DNA of 64,000 nucleotides from Nitratireductor sp. (GCA_020637805.1 JACKJU010000009.1:124001-188000); one strand, 5' to 3'. Counted from the first letter of the stretch, positions 18,076 to 27,444 are shown. Notes: generated by a model not told the origin, from the letters alone. Numbers and translations: made by a program.

Positions 18076-18101
18076 GATGCGGAGAAGAAAATCTCCGCGT
18101 C
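18076..18101 (-). promoter_or_regulatory. Strong hairpin in the leuB 5' region
   Basis: GACGCGGAGA (18101-18092 on the minus strand) pairs with TCTCCGCATC (18085-18076) over 10 bp with one G-T pair and a 6-nt loop, 23 bp before the leuB ATG. No clear T-run. It may end the upstream Rid message or form a 5' mRNA structure; I saw no Leu-rich leader peptide. Confidence 0.45.
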
Positions 18102-18166
18102 TTGTTAGTTCGGGCGGGGCTGCAAGGCAAGATGCGGTGCGCAAAATCCGGTTCGCGGATGCCGGA

Positions 18167-18553
18167 TCACCTGTTTGCGCGCAGAGCCGTGACATCGATC
18201 TCCACCTTCATCTCCGGTTTCAGCAGTCCTGAAACCACGAGCGTGGCCGCAGGCCGGACGTCGCCCAGCCACTTTCCGGTTACCTCGAAGAGAGCATCGC
18301 TGTAGGAAGGATCGGTCACGATGTATCGCGCGCGGACGATGTCGGAGATCGCAAAGCCCGCCTCCTGCAATGCGTTTTCGATGGTTCGAAAGATGTTTTC
18401 TGCCTGTTCGGAAACGCTGCCCGGCATGGACATCTTCTCGTAGTCGTAACCGGTGGTGCCGGAGACGAAGCACCAATCGCCCTGGACGACGGCCCGGGAA
18501 TAACCTGCCTGCTTTTCGAATGGGGAGCCGGTGGAAATGAGTTTGCGTGACAT
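18167..18553 (-). CDS. Rid (YjgF/YER057c/UK114) family protein
   Basis: 128 residues covering the whole Rid fold (FVSGTTGYDYE, QAENIFRTIENALQEAG, RPAATLVVSGLLKPEMKVEIDVTA). In RidA proper the reactive-imine deaminase Arg sits in a PARS-like motif before the last strands; here the matching stretch reads RPAATLVV with no Arg at that place, so it is more likely a non-RidA subgroup with uncertain deaminase activity. Upstream of leuB on the same strand and divergent from the YggS gene, whose product also concerns PLP chemistry. Confidence 0.85.
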   Translation of the reverse strand: MSRKLISTGSPFEKQAGYSRAVVQGDWCFVSGTTGYDYEKMSMPGSVSEQAENIFRTIENALQEAGFAISDIVRARYIVTDPSYSDALFEVTGKWLGDVRPAATLVVSGLLKPEMKVEIDVTALRANR

Positions 18554-18628
18554 GGGGAACCTGATGTTGGAAACGGGCGAACGACGCTATATCAGTTGGG
18601 AAGCAGAACAGGAACGGTGAAACACGAC

Positions 18629-19291
18629 ATGACAGATGCAGCGGAGAACCTTGCAGACGTAAAGAACGCAATACGCCGCGCCGCCAGAACTGCGGACCGA
18701 GATGTGAATGGGATCACGCTCGTTGCGGTTTCAAAGACGTTCGATGCCGACGATATCAGGCCGGTACTCGATGCCGGTCAGCGGGTGTTTGGCGAAAACC
18801 GGGTGCAGGAAGCGCAGGGCAAATGGCCGGGCCTGCGAGATGAATACCCGGACGTGGAATTGCATCTCATCGGGCCACTGCAGTCCAACAAGGCAGCAGA
18901 GGCGGTAGCGCTGTTCGACGTGATCGAGACCTTGGATCGCGAAAAGATCGCGAAGGAATTGGCAAAGGAAATCGCCAAGCAGGGGCGCTCACCCAAGCTT
19001 TTCGTGCAAGTGAATACCGGCAATGAACCGCAAAAGGCAGGCATTGATCCGCGCGAGGCGGTGGCCTTCGTCAAATGGTGCGGTGAGGAACACGGATTGA
19101 CGATTTCTGGCCTGATGTGTATCCCGCCGTTCGACGAAAATCCGGGCCCGCATTTTGCATTGCTGCGCAAACTTGCCGGAGAGTGCGGCGTTCCGCTGAT
19201 CTCCATGGGAATGTCCGGTGATTTCGAGACAGCTGTCGAGATGGGTGCCACCCATGTGCGCGTGGGCAGCGCGATTTTCGGAAGCCGATAG
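18629..19291 (+). CDS. yggS: YggS/PROSC-family pyridoxal phosphate homeostasis protein
   Basis: 220 residues from MTDAAENLADV, the first ATG; upstream TTG and GTG starts are possible but less likely. Fold-type III PLP barrel: LVAVSKTF with the PLP Lys, FGENRVQEAQGKW, LHLIGPLQSNKA, and SMGMSGDFETAVEMGATHVRVGSAIFG with the phosphate-binding loop. The family binds PLP without known catalysis and keeps free PLP and amino-acid pools balanced. Divergent from the Rid gene across 75 bp, so both may share a control region. Confidence 0.93.
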   Translation: MTDAAENLADVKNAIRRAARTADRDVNGITLVAVSKTFDADDIRPVLDAGQRVFGENRVQEAQGKWPGLRDEYPDVELHLIGPLQSNKAAEAVALFDVIETLDREKIAKELAKEIAKQGRSPKLFVQVNTGNEPQKAGIDPREAVAFVKWCGEEHGLTISGLMCIPPFDENPGPHFALLRKLAGECGVPLISMGMSGDFETAVEMGATHVRVGSAIFGSR

Positions 19292-19304
19292 AGTAGGGTC
19301 GGCT

Positions 19305-19832
19305 TCAGGCGCGAATGTCTACGAGCGTGCCCGGTGCCAGGCGTGGCAGCAGCTTCAGCATCACATCCTTTTGCACGGCAATGCATCCTTGCGTGAAAGG
19401 CTTGCTGCCGGTCAGGTGCATGAAGATCGCCGAACCACGATTGCGCGCTCGCGATGAAATGTTGTGGTCAAGAACAAGGCAAATGTCGTAGAGGCCGTCG
19501 TCCCGCCACATCCTTTCATGGGATGCGGCAAAGGGCAGGTCCACGGGCCGGTTGTAGGCCGGGTGGCCGGGATCATCACACCATCCGTCGTGCGGCGCAA
19601 TCGGCAGGAGTTCGAGCGCTGTTGGCGGAGGGCGCAGGCGGTCTGCGCGGTAGAAACCGAGCATCAGCGGGAAGACCCCACGCGGCGTATGGCCGTCCGA
19701 TTCGCGTTTGAGCGCGGCAATTCCGGTGCGGCCCAGTCTGCACGGATAGATCTCATGTCCTGCGAGCATGAGACCGGACGTAGGGTCGCTGCCGGGGGCG
19801 CGGCGGACGATTATCTGGTTATGTGGTTTCAT
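19305..19832 (-). CDS. L,D-transpeptidase-like (YkuD fold) protein
   Basis: 175 residues from MKPHNQIIV; an in-frame ATG at 19904 would add 24 residues but has no ribosome-binding site. The C-terminal motif FMHLTGSKPFTQGCIAVQ matches the YkuD active site HxnTxGC-type with the catalytic Cys kept and Gln where His is common, as in the COG3786-like branch. No signal peptide is visible, so location is unclear. Family members cross-link or modify peptidoglycan. Convergent with yggS, 13 bp apart. Confidence 0.78.
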   Translation of the reverse strand: MKPHNQIIVRRAPGSDPTSGLMLAGHEIYPCRLGRTGIAALKRESDGHTPRGVFPLMLGFYRADRLRPPPTALELLPIAPHDGWCDDPGHPAYNRPVDLPFAASHERMWRDDGLYDICLVLDHNISSRARNRGSAIFMHLTGSKPFTQGCIAVQKDVMLKLLPRLAPGTLVDIRA

Positions 19833-20052
19833 GGTCCATGGATAGCGGGTCAAGGCGATTCGATGAAGCCGCAGAAGCTTTCGGGGTTTACCAAATTCGC
19901 TCACAAAACCGGCTTTTCAATCACACACGCTTGAGAAGTAACGTGATCGGCTTTGCCGGTTCGTGAATTTCGCTGTAAAAAGGCCACGAAACCGAAGCAG
20001 AAGTGCGCGGACAAAGATAATAACCGGGCAGGTGCCCGCCAGAGGAACCAAC

Positions 20053-20736
20053 ATGACAGCACGTACGATCCTACTTGTGGACGATGACGAAGAGCTCCGC
20101 GAAGCGCTCACAGAACAGTTGGCGCTCTATGAAGAGTTCGACGTGGTGGCTGAAGCGAGTGCGACCAAGGGCGTGCAGGCTGCCAGAACCGGCCATATCG
20201 ATCTGCTGATCATGGATGTGGGCTTGCCGGACATGGACGGCCGCGAAGCCGTGAAGCTGTTGCGAAAGGGCGGGTTCAAGGCACCGATCATCATGCTGAC
20301 GGGGCACGATACGGATTCCGACACCATTCTGGGGCTGGAAGCCGGGGCAAACGACTATGTGACCAAGCCGTTCCGGTTTGCCGTGCTGCTTGCGCGCATC
20401 CGGGCACAGTTGCGCACCCATGAGCAGAGCGAGGATGCGGTCTTTGCAATCGGTCCCTACACGTTCAAGCCTGCCCAGAAAATGCTGATCGAGGGTGATG
20501 GCGGCAAGATCCGGCTGACCGAAAAGGAAACCGCGATCATGAAGTATCTCTATCGTGCCGAGCAGAAGGTGATTGGCCGCGATGAACTGCTCGAGCAGGT
20601 CTGGGGGTACAATTCCGGCGTGACGACGCATACGCTGGAGACGCATATCTACCGGCTGCGCCAGAAAGTGGAGCGCGATCCTTCCAATGCGCGCCTGCTC
20701 GTTACCGAGGGTGGTGGCTACAAGCTGGTTCCCTGA
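20053..20736 (+). CDS. OmpR/PhoB-family response regulator (CenR-like)
   Basis: 227 residues from MTARTILLVDDDEELRE, preceded by AGAGGAA. Receiver domain (1-125) with acidic pocket DDD at 10-12, phospho-acceptor Asp55 in LLIMDVGLPDMDG, the switch Thr in MLTGHDT and Lys in VTKPF. Winged-helix DNA-binding domain (about 135-227) ending RLRQKVERDPSNARLLVTEGGGYKLVP. No sensor kinase gene adjoins it. The N-terminal wording resembles the orphan alphaproteobacterial envelope regulator CenR, but that is from memory and not proven. Confidence 0.92.
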   Translation: MTARTILLVDDDEELREALTEQLALYEEFDVVAEASATKGVQAARTGHIDLLIMDVGLPDMDGREAVKLLRKGGFKAPIIMLTGHDTDSDTILGLEAGANDYVTKPFRFAVLLARIRAQLRTHEQSEDAVFAIGPYTFKPAQKMLIEGDGGKIRLTEKETAIMKYLYRAEQKVIGRDELLEQVWGYNSGVTTHTLETHIYRLRQKVERDPSNARLLVTEGGGYKLVP

Positions 20737-20808
20737 TCCGGCGGGCAGCAGCGTTTCGGCGCGCCGCAATTTCCTTTTCGTGATGGCCAATTGTGGTATC
20801 AAGCGTCC

Positions 20809-21324
20809 ATGACGCTTGCAGACGACATTCAGCTTCTTTCGCGGGTGCCGCTGTTCGACGGGTTTCCCGAAGAGCAGCTGCGGCTGCTCGCATTCGGTTC
20901 GAAGCGGATGTTCATGCGCTCGGGCGAGGCGCTATACCTGCAGGATGCCGTTTCGGATGGCGGCTACGTGGTGGTAACCGGCCAGGTGGACCTCATTGTC
21001 CAATCGGGCCAGCGCGAGATCGTGCTGGCAAGCTATCTCGCCAATTCCCTGATCGGCGAACTGGCGCTGATCACCGCCAACAGGCGGATCGCAACCGCAG
21101 TGGCTCGTGGCAATTGCGAACTTGTCTTCATTCCGCGCCAGCTTTTCCGGCGGATGCTGGAGGAATATCCCGAACTGGCAGAAAGACTGCAGTCACGGAT
21201 CATGCATTCCGTCCAGCGCATGCTGTCTGAAATGGCCAAGGTGCAGGAAAAGATGGCCCACATTCCGGATCTTTCAGCGAAGACGGATGGAGACATCGAA
21301 AGCGGACAGCACGAAGAGGGCTGA
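20809..21324 (+). CDS. Cyclic-nucleotide-binding-domain protein without DNA-binding domain
   Basis: 171 residues. A single Crp/cNMP-type beta-roll: LLSRVPLFDGFPEEQLRLLAFGS, then LIGELALITANRRIATAVARGNCELVFIPRQLF, equivalent to the phosphate-binding cassette. After the helical C-terminal part there is no helix-turn-helix, so it is not a Crp-like transcription factor. It lies 72 bp after the response regulator on the same strand and is probably co-transcribed; it may feed a ligand signal into that pathway (inference). Confidence 0.8.
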   Translation: MTLADDIQLLSRVPLFDGFPEEQLRLLAFGSKRMFMRSGEALYLQDAVSDGGYVVVTGQVDLIVQSGQREIVLASYLANSLIGELALITANRRIATAVARGNCELVFIPRQLFRRMLEEYPELAERLQSRIMHSVQRMLSEMAKVQEKMAHIPDLSAKTDGDIESGQHEEG

Positions 21325-21367
21325 TCTGTCAGCAGGTTCTGCTGTTCTGCTTTTCGGTATACTTGCT

Positions 21368-22171
21368 CTACTCCAGGTCAAAAGTAGCGATCACGGGGAC
21401 GTGGTCCGAGGCCTTTTCCCAGCCTCTTGCATCCTCGAAGATCTCGACATTTGAAAGATGGTCGGCCAGTTCGGCATGGCTCCATACGTGATCGAGGCGG
21501 CGGCCGCGATTTGAAGCCTTCCAGTCCTTGGCGCGGTAGCTCCACCACGAATAGAGAACCTGGTCCTCGGGGAAATGGCGGCGCACGACGTCCACCCACT
21601 CACCCTTTGCCATTACGTCCTTCAGGCCGTCGGTTTCGACAGGCGTGTGGGAAACAATCTTGAGCAATTGCTTGTGCGACCAGACATCGGATTCGAGCGG
21701 CGCGATGTTCAGATCGCCGACCAGCAGGCCGGGTACGCCGTCTCTGTTCGATTTCAAGCCCTTCATTTCCTCGATGAACTTCAGCTTGTGATCGAATTTC
21801 GGATTGATCGCGGGATCGGGTTCGTCACCACCTGCAGGAACGTAGAAATTGTGCAGGTCAACCGGTCTGCCGCCCAGTTCGAAGCGGGTGCACAGGTGGC
21901 GGGTGTCGCCCATCAGGCAATAATCGGTCGAGTGATATTCATGGATCGGCCGTTTGGAAACGGTCGCGACGCCATGATATCCCTTCTGCCCGTGCACGGC
22001 CTGATGTTCATAGCCGAGTTTGCGGAAGACCTTTGCCGGGAACTGGTCGTTCATGCACTTGATTTCCTGCAGGCACAGAATGTCCGGCTGGTGGGAATTC
22101 AGGAAGTCCTCAACCAGTCCTGCGCGCAGGCGCACGGAGTTGATGTTCCAGGTTGCAAGCTTGAATGCCAT
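21368..22171 (-). CDS. xthA: Exodeoxyribonuclease III (AP endonuclease)
   Basis: 267 residues, standard length. Endonuclease/exonuclease/phosphatase fold with WNINSVR, LQEIK (metal Glu), YVPAGGDEPDP, GDLNIAP and the final ASDHVPVIATF (catalytic His). It incises abasic sites and removes 3' blocks in base-excision repair. Same strand as ftsK-lolA, but a terminator separates it from lolA. Confidence 0.96.
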   Translation of the reverse strand: MAFKLATWNINSVRLRAGLVEDFLNSHQPDILCLQEIKCMNDQFPAKVFRKLGYEHQAVHGQKGYHGVATVSKRPIHEYHSTDYCLMGDTRHLCTRFELGGRPVDLHNFYVPAGGDEPDPAINPKFDHKLKFIEEMKGLKSNRDGVPGLLVGDLNIAPLESDVWSHKQLLKIVSHTPVETDGLKDVMAKGEWVDVVRRHFPEDQVLYSWWSYRAKDWKASNRGRRLDHVWSHAELADHLSNVEIFEDARGWEKASDHVPVIATFDLE

Positions 22172-22255
22172 GACCGGCTCCGTCTGGTCGCCAAAGGGAA
22201 CCCTGATTTCGGCAATCGCGCTCCCAATTGCAACCCGGTTCGCGGGGCGGGCATG

Positions 22256-22283
22256 AAAAAGCCCGGCTTATCAACAGCCGGGC
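22256..22283 (-). terminator. Rho-independent terminator of lolA
   Basis: GCCCGGCT (22261-22268) pairs with AGCCGGGC (22276-22283); on the minus strand it is followed by TTTTT. It lies 29 bp past the lolA stop and before xthA. Confidence 0.85.
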
Positions 22284-22311
22284 CGCATCAATTCAAAAAG
22301 TGCCCTGAGTG

Positions 22312-22956
22312 TCAGAACTTCCGTTTCAGCGCAGCCTTGTTGATCTGGAAGGCCCGGTCGGAAATCTGCACGTTGTTCTGAACGTTGAAGATCATGACCG
22401 AGGTTTCCTTGCCCTGCGCGTCCTTGATGGTCCACTGACGCAGCTCGAAAGTGTTGGGATCGAACATCAGGGTGATCACCGAATCGCCGAAGACCTGCTT
22501 GTCGCCCATCACGATCGTCGTGACGTCGCCATCCTGCTTGATGTCCATGATGTCGGCGCCCGAAAGGTCGATCGTCTTATCGAGCAACAGTCGAAGGGGA
22601 GTCTTGTCGAGCGGGTAGGACTCGAATGTCTTGAGCTTGTTGTTGACCACCATAACGGCAAGGCCATTCGAAACCACTTCCAGCGGAGAGGGATCATCGT
22701 AGTCGAAACGGACCTTGCCGGGACGCTTGATGTAGAATTTGCCGCCCGACTGTTCGCCCTTCGGGCCGAACTGCAGGAACTCGCCGGACATGGTGGGCAC
22801 CTGCGCGTAGTGGGCGGAAAGGGCGTCGATCATTTCCTTTTCGGAAGCGCGCGCCTGGCCGTAACTGGCGATCAGCAGGCCCAGAGTGGCAAGAACGCCC
22901 GAAACGATCCAGTTGCGCTTTTCAGCACTGATGCGTCTCCAGGGATTGAACTTCAT
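22312..22956 (-). CDS. lolA: LolA-like outer-membrane lipoprotein carrier protein
   Basis: 214 residues from MKFNPWRRISAEK, preceded by GGAG. An N-terminal signal/anchor segment (about 18-38, ending QARAS) is followed by the LolA fold: MSGEFLQFGPKGEQSGGKFYIKRPGKVRFDYDDPSPLEVVSNG, then LMFDPNTFELRQWTIKDAQGKETSVMIFNVQ. It carries lipoproteins through the periplasm to the outer membrane. It lies 123 bp after ftsK on the same strand, a common rhizobial pairing. Confidence 0.88.
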   Translation of the reverse strand: MKFNPWRRISAEKRNWIVSGVLATLGLLIASYGQARASEKEMIDALSAHYAQVPTMSGEFLQFGPKGEQSGGKFYIKRPGKVRFDYDDPSPLEVVSNGLAVMVVNNKLKTFESYPLDKTPLRLLLDKTIDLSGADIMDIKQDGDVTTIVMGDKQVFGDSVITLMFDPNTFELRQWTIKDAQGKETSVMIFNVQNNVQISDRAFQINKAALKRKF

Positions 22957-23079
22957 TTTCAGCTCCGTTTTCTTGCGCCGGATTGCCTTTTGGCAGATGT
23001 GCCGTGCGATTGTTGATGCCCTTCTTGCCGAACCGATTGGCGAAATCATGTCGCCGGCGCGGCATTTCAGGGATGCCGG

Positions 23080-25863
23080 TCAGATTGTATCGTCTTCACC
23101 CGGTACGAGGATTTCCCGCTTGCCGGCATGGTTTGCCGCTCCGATCAGGCCTTCCTGCTCCATCCGCTCGATGAGCGACGCCGCACGGTTGTAGCCAATG
23201 CCGAGGCGGCGCTGGATATAGGAGGTGGAAACCTTGCGGTCGCGCAGTACCACTGCGACGGCCTGGTCGTAGATGTCGTTGGATTCGGCCAGGGCATCCG
23301 TTCCGGCAGGACCGTCTGCGCCCACTTCCTCGTCTTCCTCGGTAACCGCTTCAAGATACTGCGGAACGCCCTGGCTCTTGAGGTGGTTGACGACCTGTTC
23401 GACTTCCTCGTCCGATACAAAGGGACCGTGAACGCGCTGGATGCGGCCGCCGCCGGCCATGTAGAGCATGTCACCCATGCCCAGAAGCTGTTCGGCACCC
23501 TGTTCGCCGAGAATGGTCCGCGAATCGATCTTCGAGGTTACCTGGAAGGAGATGCGGGTCGGGAAGTTCGCCTTGATCGTGCCGGTGATGACGTCGACCG
23601 ACGGGCGCTGGGTTGCCATGATCACGTGAATGCCGGCTGCACGCGCCATCTGGGCAAGCCGCTGGATCGCGCCCTCGATATCCTTGCCCGCGACCATCAT
23701 CAGGTCGGCCATCTCGTCGATCACGACGACAATGTACGGCATTGGTTTGAAGTCGAGATGCTCGGTCTCGTAGACGGCTTCGCCGGTTTCGCGATCATAT
23801 CCGGTCTGGATCGTGCGGCTCAGCCTTTCGCCTTTCTTTTCGGCCTGCTCAAGACGCTGGTTGTAGCCGTCGATGTTGCGCACGCCGAGTTTCGACATTT
23901 TCGAGTAGCGGTCTTCCATCTCGCGCACTGTCCATTTGAGTGCGACGACCGCCTTTTTCGGATCGGTAACGACGGGAGTCAGAAGATGCGGAATGCCGTC
24001 ATAGATCGAAAGTTCCAGCATTTTCGGGTCGATCATGATCAGCTTCACCTGGTCGGGGTTCAGCCGGTACAGGATCGACAGGATCATCGTGTTGATGGCG
24101 ACGGATTTACCCGAGCCGGTGGTGCCCGCAACGAGTAGGTGAGGCATCTTGGCAAGGTTGGCGATGACAGGCTCGCCGCCAATTGTCTTGCCGAGAACGA
24201 GCGGAAGGCTGGCCTTGCTCTTCTCGTAATCCTGGGAGCTCAGCAGTTCACGCAGATAGACCGTCTCGCGATGCTGGTTTGGCAGTTCGATGCCGATTGC
24301 ATTGCGTCCAGGCACCACGGCAACGCGGGCGGAGATCGCGCTCATGGAGCGGGCGATGTCTTCGGCCAGACCGATGACGCGGGAGGATTTGACGCCGGGA
24401 GCGGGCTCGAGTTCGTAGAGCGTGACAACGGGGCCAGGGTGTACCTTGATGATCTCGCCCTTGACGCCGAAGTCCTCGAGCGTGGTTTCCAGCATCCGGG
24501 CGTTTGCCTCAAGGGATTCCTCGGACTGGGACTGGTGCTTGGCGAGCGCCTTTGCCTCGCTCAGATAGGAAATCTGCGGCAGTTCGAAGTCGCCGGACGG
24601 CAACAGTGCCGGTTGCGCCTCGCGAACCACGCGATTGCCCGGTTTGGGTGCCGGTGCCATCGGCTTGACGCGACTGGTGTCGGTGGCCTCCGCGCGGGCG
24701 GCCATGGACTGGGCGATGTTGGGAGCATTGGCCGGAGGCATGTCTCCGAAATCGTCCTCGCCGCCGTCTTCACCGTAACGCTGTTCGTCCCCAAATACCT
24801 CCTCGCCGTAGCCGGGTGCCATTTCAGGAGCCGTTATGAATTCGTCGGCAGGCATGTCCGCTTCTGGCGCGCGAACTGCTTCACGTGCCGAAAAGCCCGG
24901 TTCTGCGCGGTTTGCCGGGTCGAAAACCTCAAGCCCGTCATCCTCGGGACGGGTTAGCCGCTCCCATGCAGTGGACACGCGCTTGACAATGCCGACCCTG
25001 GGTTTTTCGCCAATGGCTTCCTCGAAGCTCATGTCCTCGTCTTCCATGAAGGGATCCTGATGGACACGGGTCTGCCGCGAAGCGCCAGGCGCTGCCTTGC
25101 GGGCTTCTGCTGCAGGACGGCGTGACCGGCGGCCGAACATGTAGCGCGCGGTGTAGAACCAATGCGTGGCCGCACCCATGAACCAGGTCAGTGTGCCGGC
25201 ATCGTCTTCGTCCTCGAATACTTCGCCAGTATCGGGATCGATGGCAAAGCCATCGGGATCACGGGCGAGCGGGCGGTTGACCAGACCCGAAGCGTAGAGG
25301 GTGACGATCAGTGCCGGCAGCACGAGGATCAGGCCGAATATCGCGGCAAGCAGGCCGGAAGGATAGCCGCCCACGAACAGGGAAGGCAGCTTCATGACGA
25401 TGTCGCCCGAAAGGCCGCCGAGGCCCGTGGGGAGCGGCCATTTTTCGCCGACGGGGAAGGTGGCGAAGAGCGTGGAAGCTAGCAGGATGGAAAGCGGCCA
25501 TGCGATTAGGCGCTTGCGGAAGTGACCGACCGGCTTCTGGACCAGCTTCAGCCAGCCCCAGACTGCAGGCGGCACCAGGGCAACAACCGAAGCGAGACCG
25601 AAGAACTGCATTGCCAGATCGGCAAATGAAGCGCCCCAGAAACCGGCAGCATTCTGGGCAATCCGTCCGTTGGCATGCGAAAGGCTCGGGTCGTCCACCG
25701 ACCATGTTGCAAGGCTGGCAAATGCGACGGCCACGAGAGCCAGGGTCGTCAGGCCCGCAATGACCCCGAGCTGACCGGTGAACCTGTCAGCAAAGGATTG
25801 CGGTTTTTCGGTTGCCCTGCCTGAAATTCGCGCCGAACGATTTCCGGTATTGGCCAATTGCAT
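23080..25863 (-). CDS. ftsK: DNA translocase FtsK
   Basis: 927 residues from MQLANTGNRS, with GGAG upstream; a GTG start 48 bp earlier lacks a site. Four or so N-terminal membrane helices (about 30-195), a low-complexity acidic linker (about 205-420), then the motor: Walker A AGTTGSGKS near 579-587, VVVIDEMADLMM (Walker B), RAAGIHVIMATQRPSVDVITG, and a C-terminal winged-helix gamma domain (STSYIQRRLGIGYNRAASLIERMEQEG) that reads KOPS. It links septation to chromosome-dimer resolution. Confidence 0.97.
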   Translation of the reverse strand: MQLANTGNRSARISGRATEKPQSFADRFTGQLGVIAGLTTLALVAVAFASLATWSVDDPSLSHANGRIAQNAAGFWGASFADLAMQFFGLASVVALVPPAVWGWLKLVQKPVGHFRKRLIAWPLSILLASTLFATFPVGEKWPLPTGLGGLSGDIVMKLPSLFVGGYPSGLLAAIFGLILVLPALIVTLYASGLVNRPLARDPDGFAIDPDTGEVFEDEDDAGTLTWFMGAATHWFYTARYMFGRRSRRPAAEARKAAPGASRQTRVHQDPFMEDEDMSFEEAIGEKPRVGIVKRVSTAWERLTRPEDDGLEVFDPANRAEPGFSAREAVRAPEADMPADEFITAPEMAPGYGEEVFGDEQRYGEDGGEDDFGDMPPANAPNIAQSMAARAEATDTSRVKPMAPAPKPGNRVVREAQPALLPSGDFELPQISYLSEAKALAKHQSQSEESLEANARMLETTLEDFGVKGEIIKVHPGPVVTLYELEPAPGVKSSRVIGLAEDIARSMSAISARVAVVPGRNAIGIELPNQHRETVYLRELLSSQDYEKSKASLPLVLGKTIGGEPVIANLAKMPHLLVAGTTGSGKSVAINTMILSILYRLNPDQVKLIMIDPKMLELSIYDGIPHLLTPVVTDPKKAVVALKWTVREMEDRYSKMSKLGVRNIDGYNQRLEQAEKKGERLSRTIQTGYDRETGEAVYETEHLDFKPMPYIVVVIDEMADLMMVAGKDIEGAIQRLAQMARAAGIHVIMATQRPSVDVITGTIKANFPTRISFQVTSKIDSRTILGEQGAEQLLGMGDMLYMAGGGRIQRVHGPFVSDEEVEQVVNHLKSQGVPQYLEAVTEEDEEVGADGPAGTDALAESNDIYDQAVAVVLRDRKVSTSYIQRRLGIGYNRAASLIERMEQEGLIGAANHAGKREILVPGEDDTI

Positions 25864-26003
25864 GTCTATGCGCTCCGGGGAATCAAGATTCTTGAAAACT
25901 GATGCTGACACTATGGCGGGAAGGTTAATCGGCTATTAACCATGGAGCGCAAGTGACGCTGCGGCACGTGTGCCCTGATGCCTTGGCCGGTCGCAGGAGG
26001 GAC

Positions 26004-26033
26004 GAAAAAAAGCCCCCGGTTCTCACCGGGGGC
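26004..26033 (-). terminator. Rho-independent terminator of glnK-amtB
   Basis: GCCCCCGGT (26012-26020) pairs with ACCGGGGGC (26025-26033); on the minus strand the stem runs into seven or more T. It lies 35 bp past the amtB stop. Confidence 0.9.
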
Positions 26034-26067
26034 CTCGCTCACGCTGGGGCTGCGAGCTTTGACGGGA

Positions 26068-27399
26068 TTAGCCGCCAAACTCGGGATAGGCTTCGACGCC
26101 GATTTCCGCCTTGTCGAGACCAATCATCTCTTCTTCCTCGGTAACCCGGATACCCATGGTTGCCTTGAGGATGAACCAGACGATCGTCGAGCAAACCAGG
26201 GTGAATGCACCGTAGGAAACAATACCGATGATCTGGGTGACAAAGGAGGTTTCGCTGTTGGAAAGCGGGACGATGAAGGTGCCCCAGATACCTGCAAGCA
26301 GGTGGACCGGGATGGCACCGACGACGTCGTCGATTTTCAGCTTGTCGAGAAGCGGAACGGTGAAGACCACGATCACGCCGCCAACGGCACCGATGAACAG
26401 GGTCTGCAGAACGCTGGGAGCCAGCGGCTCGGCGGTGATGGCGACCAGGCCGGCAAGTGCGCCGTTGAGAACCATCGTAACGTCGACCTTCTTGTAGATG
26501 ATCTGAAGCAGGATCATGGTCGAGATCACGCCTGCAGCAGCGGCCAGGTTGGTGTTGGCGAAGATGCGCGATACGTCGGAAACGTCACCGATCGTGCCCA
26601 TTGCCAGCTGGGATGCACCGTTGAAGCCGAACCAGCCGAGCCACAGGATGAACGTACCGAGCGTTGCGAGCGGGATAGACGAACCGGGCATCGGGGTAAC
26701 CGAACCATCGGCGTTGAACTTGCCCTTGCGAGCGCCAAGGATGAGCGCACCGGAAAGAGCTGCCCAGCCACCTACGGAGTGAACGAGGGTCGAGCCTGCG
26801 AAATCGGAGAAGCCCATTTCAGACAGCCAGCCGCCGCCCCACTGCCAGGAACCGGCAATCGGATAGATGAAGCCGGTCAGGATGACGACGAAGATCATGA
26901 AGGGCCACAGCTTGATGCGCTCGGCCAGCGTACCCGACACGATGGATGCGGCGGTTGCCACGAAGACCATCTGGAAGAACCAGTCGGAAGCGGTCGAGTA
27001 ACCGGTTTCGAGCAGGGCGGCGGTGTCCGCGCCTTCAAGGCCGACCGGGTCGAAACCGTAGGCCAGCGAGAACGAGCCGATAAATCCGCCGTCGACGCCG
27101 GTATACATGAGGTTGTAGCCGATCAGCCAGTACATGATGCCGGCAGCGGCATAGAGTGCAATGTTCTTCAGGCATTGCATGGAGACGTTTTTCGAGCGCA
27201 CGAGCCCTGCTTCAAGCATCGCGAAGCCTGCTGCCATCCACATGACAAGGAAGCCGCCGATTAGGAACAGGAGCGTGTTGAAGATGAAGGCAGTGTCTGC
27301 GGCGGGGGCAGCGGCCGGCGCATCCTGCGCGAAAGCCGGGGCGGACAGCATCAAGGCTGCCACGCCTGCCATGCCAAGGAGTTTGGTATACGGTTTCAT
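26068..27399 (-). CDS. amtB: Ammonium transporter AmtB
   Basis: 443 residues. A cleavable signal (ending APAFAQ) and eleven membrane helices. Pore residues are in place: the outer recruitment region FQMVFVATAASIVSG, and the twin His of the pore in TLVHSVGGW and IPVHLLAG. The family conducts ammonium across the inner membrane and is gated by GlnK. It follows glnK by 45 bp on the same strand, the standard arrangement. Confidence 0.97.
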   Translation of the reverse strand: MKPYTKLLGMAGVAALMLSAPAFAQDAPAAAPAADTAFIFNTLLFLIGGFLVMWMAAGFAMLEAGLVRSKNVSMQCLKNIALYAAAGIMYWLIGYNLMYTGVDGGFIGSFSLAYGFDPVGLEGADTAALLETGYSTASDWFFQMVFVATAASIVSGTLAERIKLWPFMIFVVILTGFIYPIAGSWQWGGGWLSEMGFSDFAGSTLVHSVGGWAALSGALILGARKGKFNADGSVTPMPGSSIPLATLGTFILWLGWFGFNGASQLAMGTIGDVSDVSRIFANTNLAAAAGVISTMILLQIIYKKVDVTMVLNGALAGLVAITAEPLAPSVLQTLFIGAVGGVIVVFTVPLLDKLKIDDVVGAIPVHLLAGIWGTFIVPLSNSETSFVTQIIGIVSYGAFTLVCSTIVWFILKATMGIRVTEEEEMIGLDKAEIGVEAYPEFGG

Positions 27400-27444
27400 G
27401 ATTTCATGTTTCCCTGGTTGAAATATCGATTGCAGGTGGGTGGC

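Noticed and set aside
23128..24138. 336-codon plus-strand ORF across ftsK
   Set aside because: Antisense to the conserved FtsK motor domain.
25978..27264. 428-codon plus-strand ORF across amtB
   Set aside because: Antisense to amtB with His/Asp/Gly-rich content typical of shadow frames.
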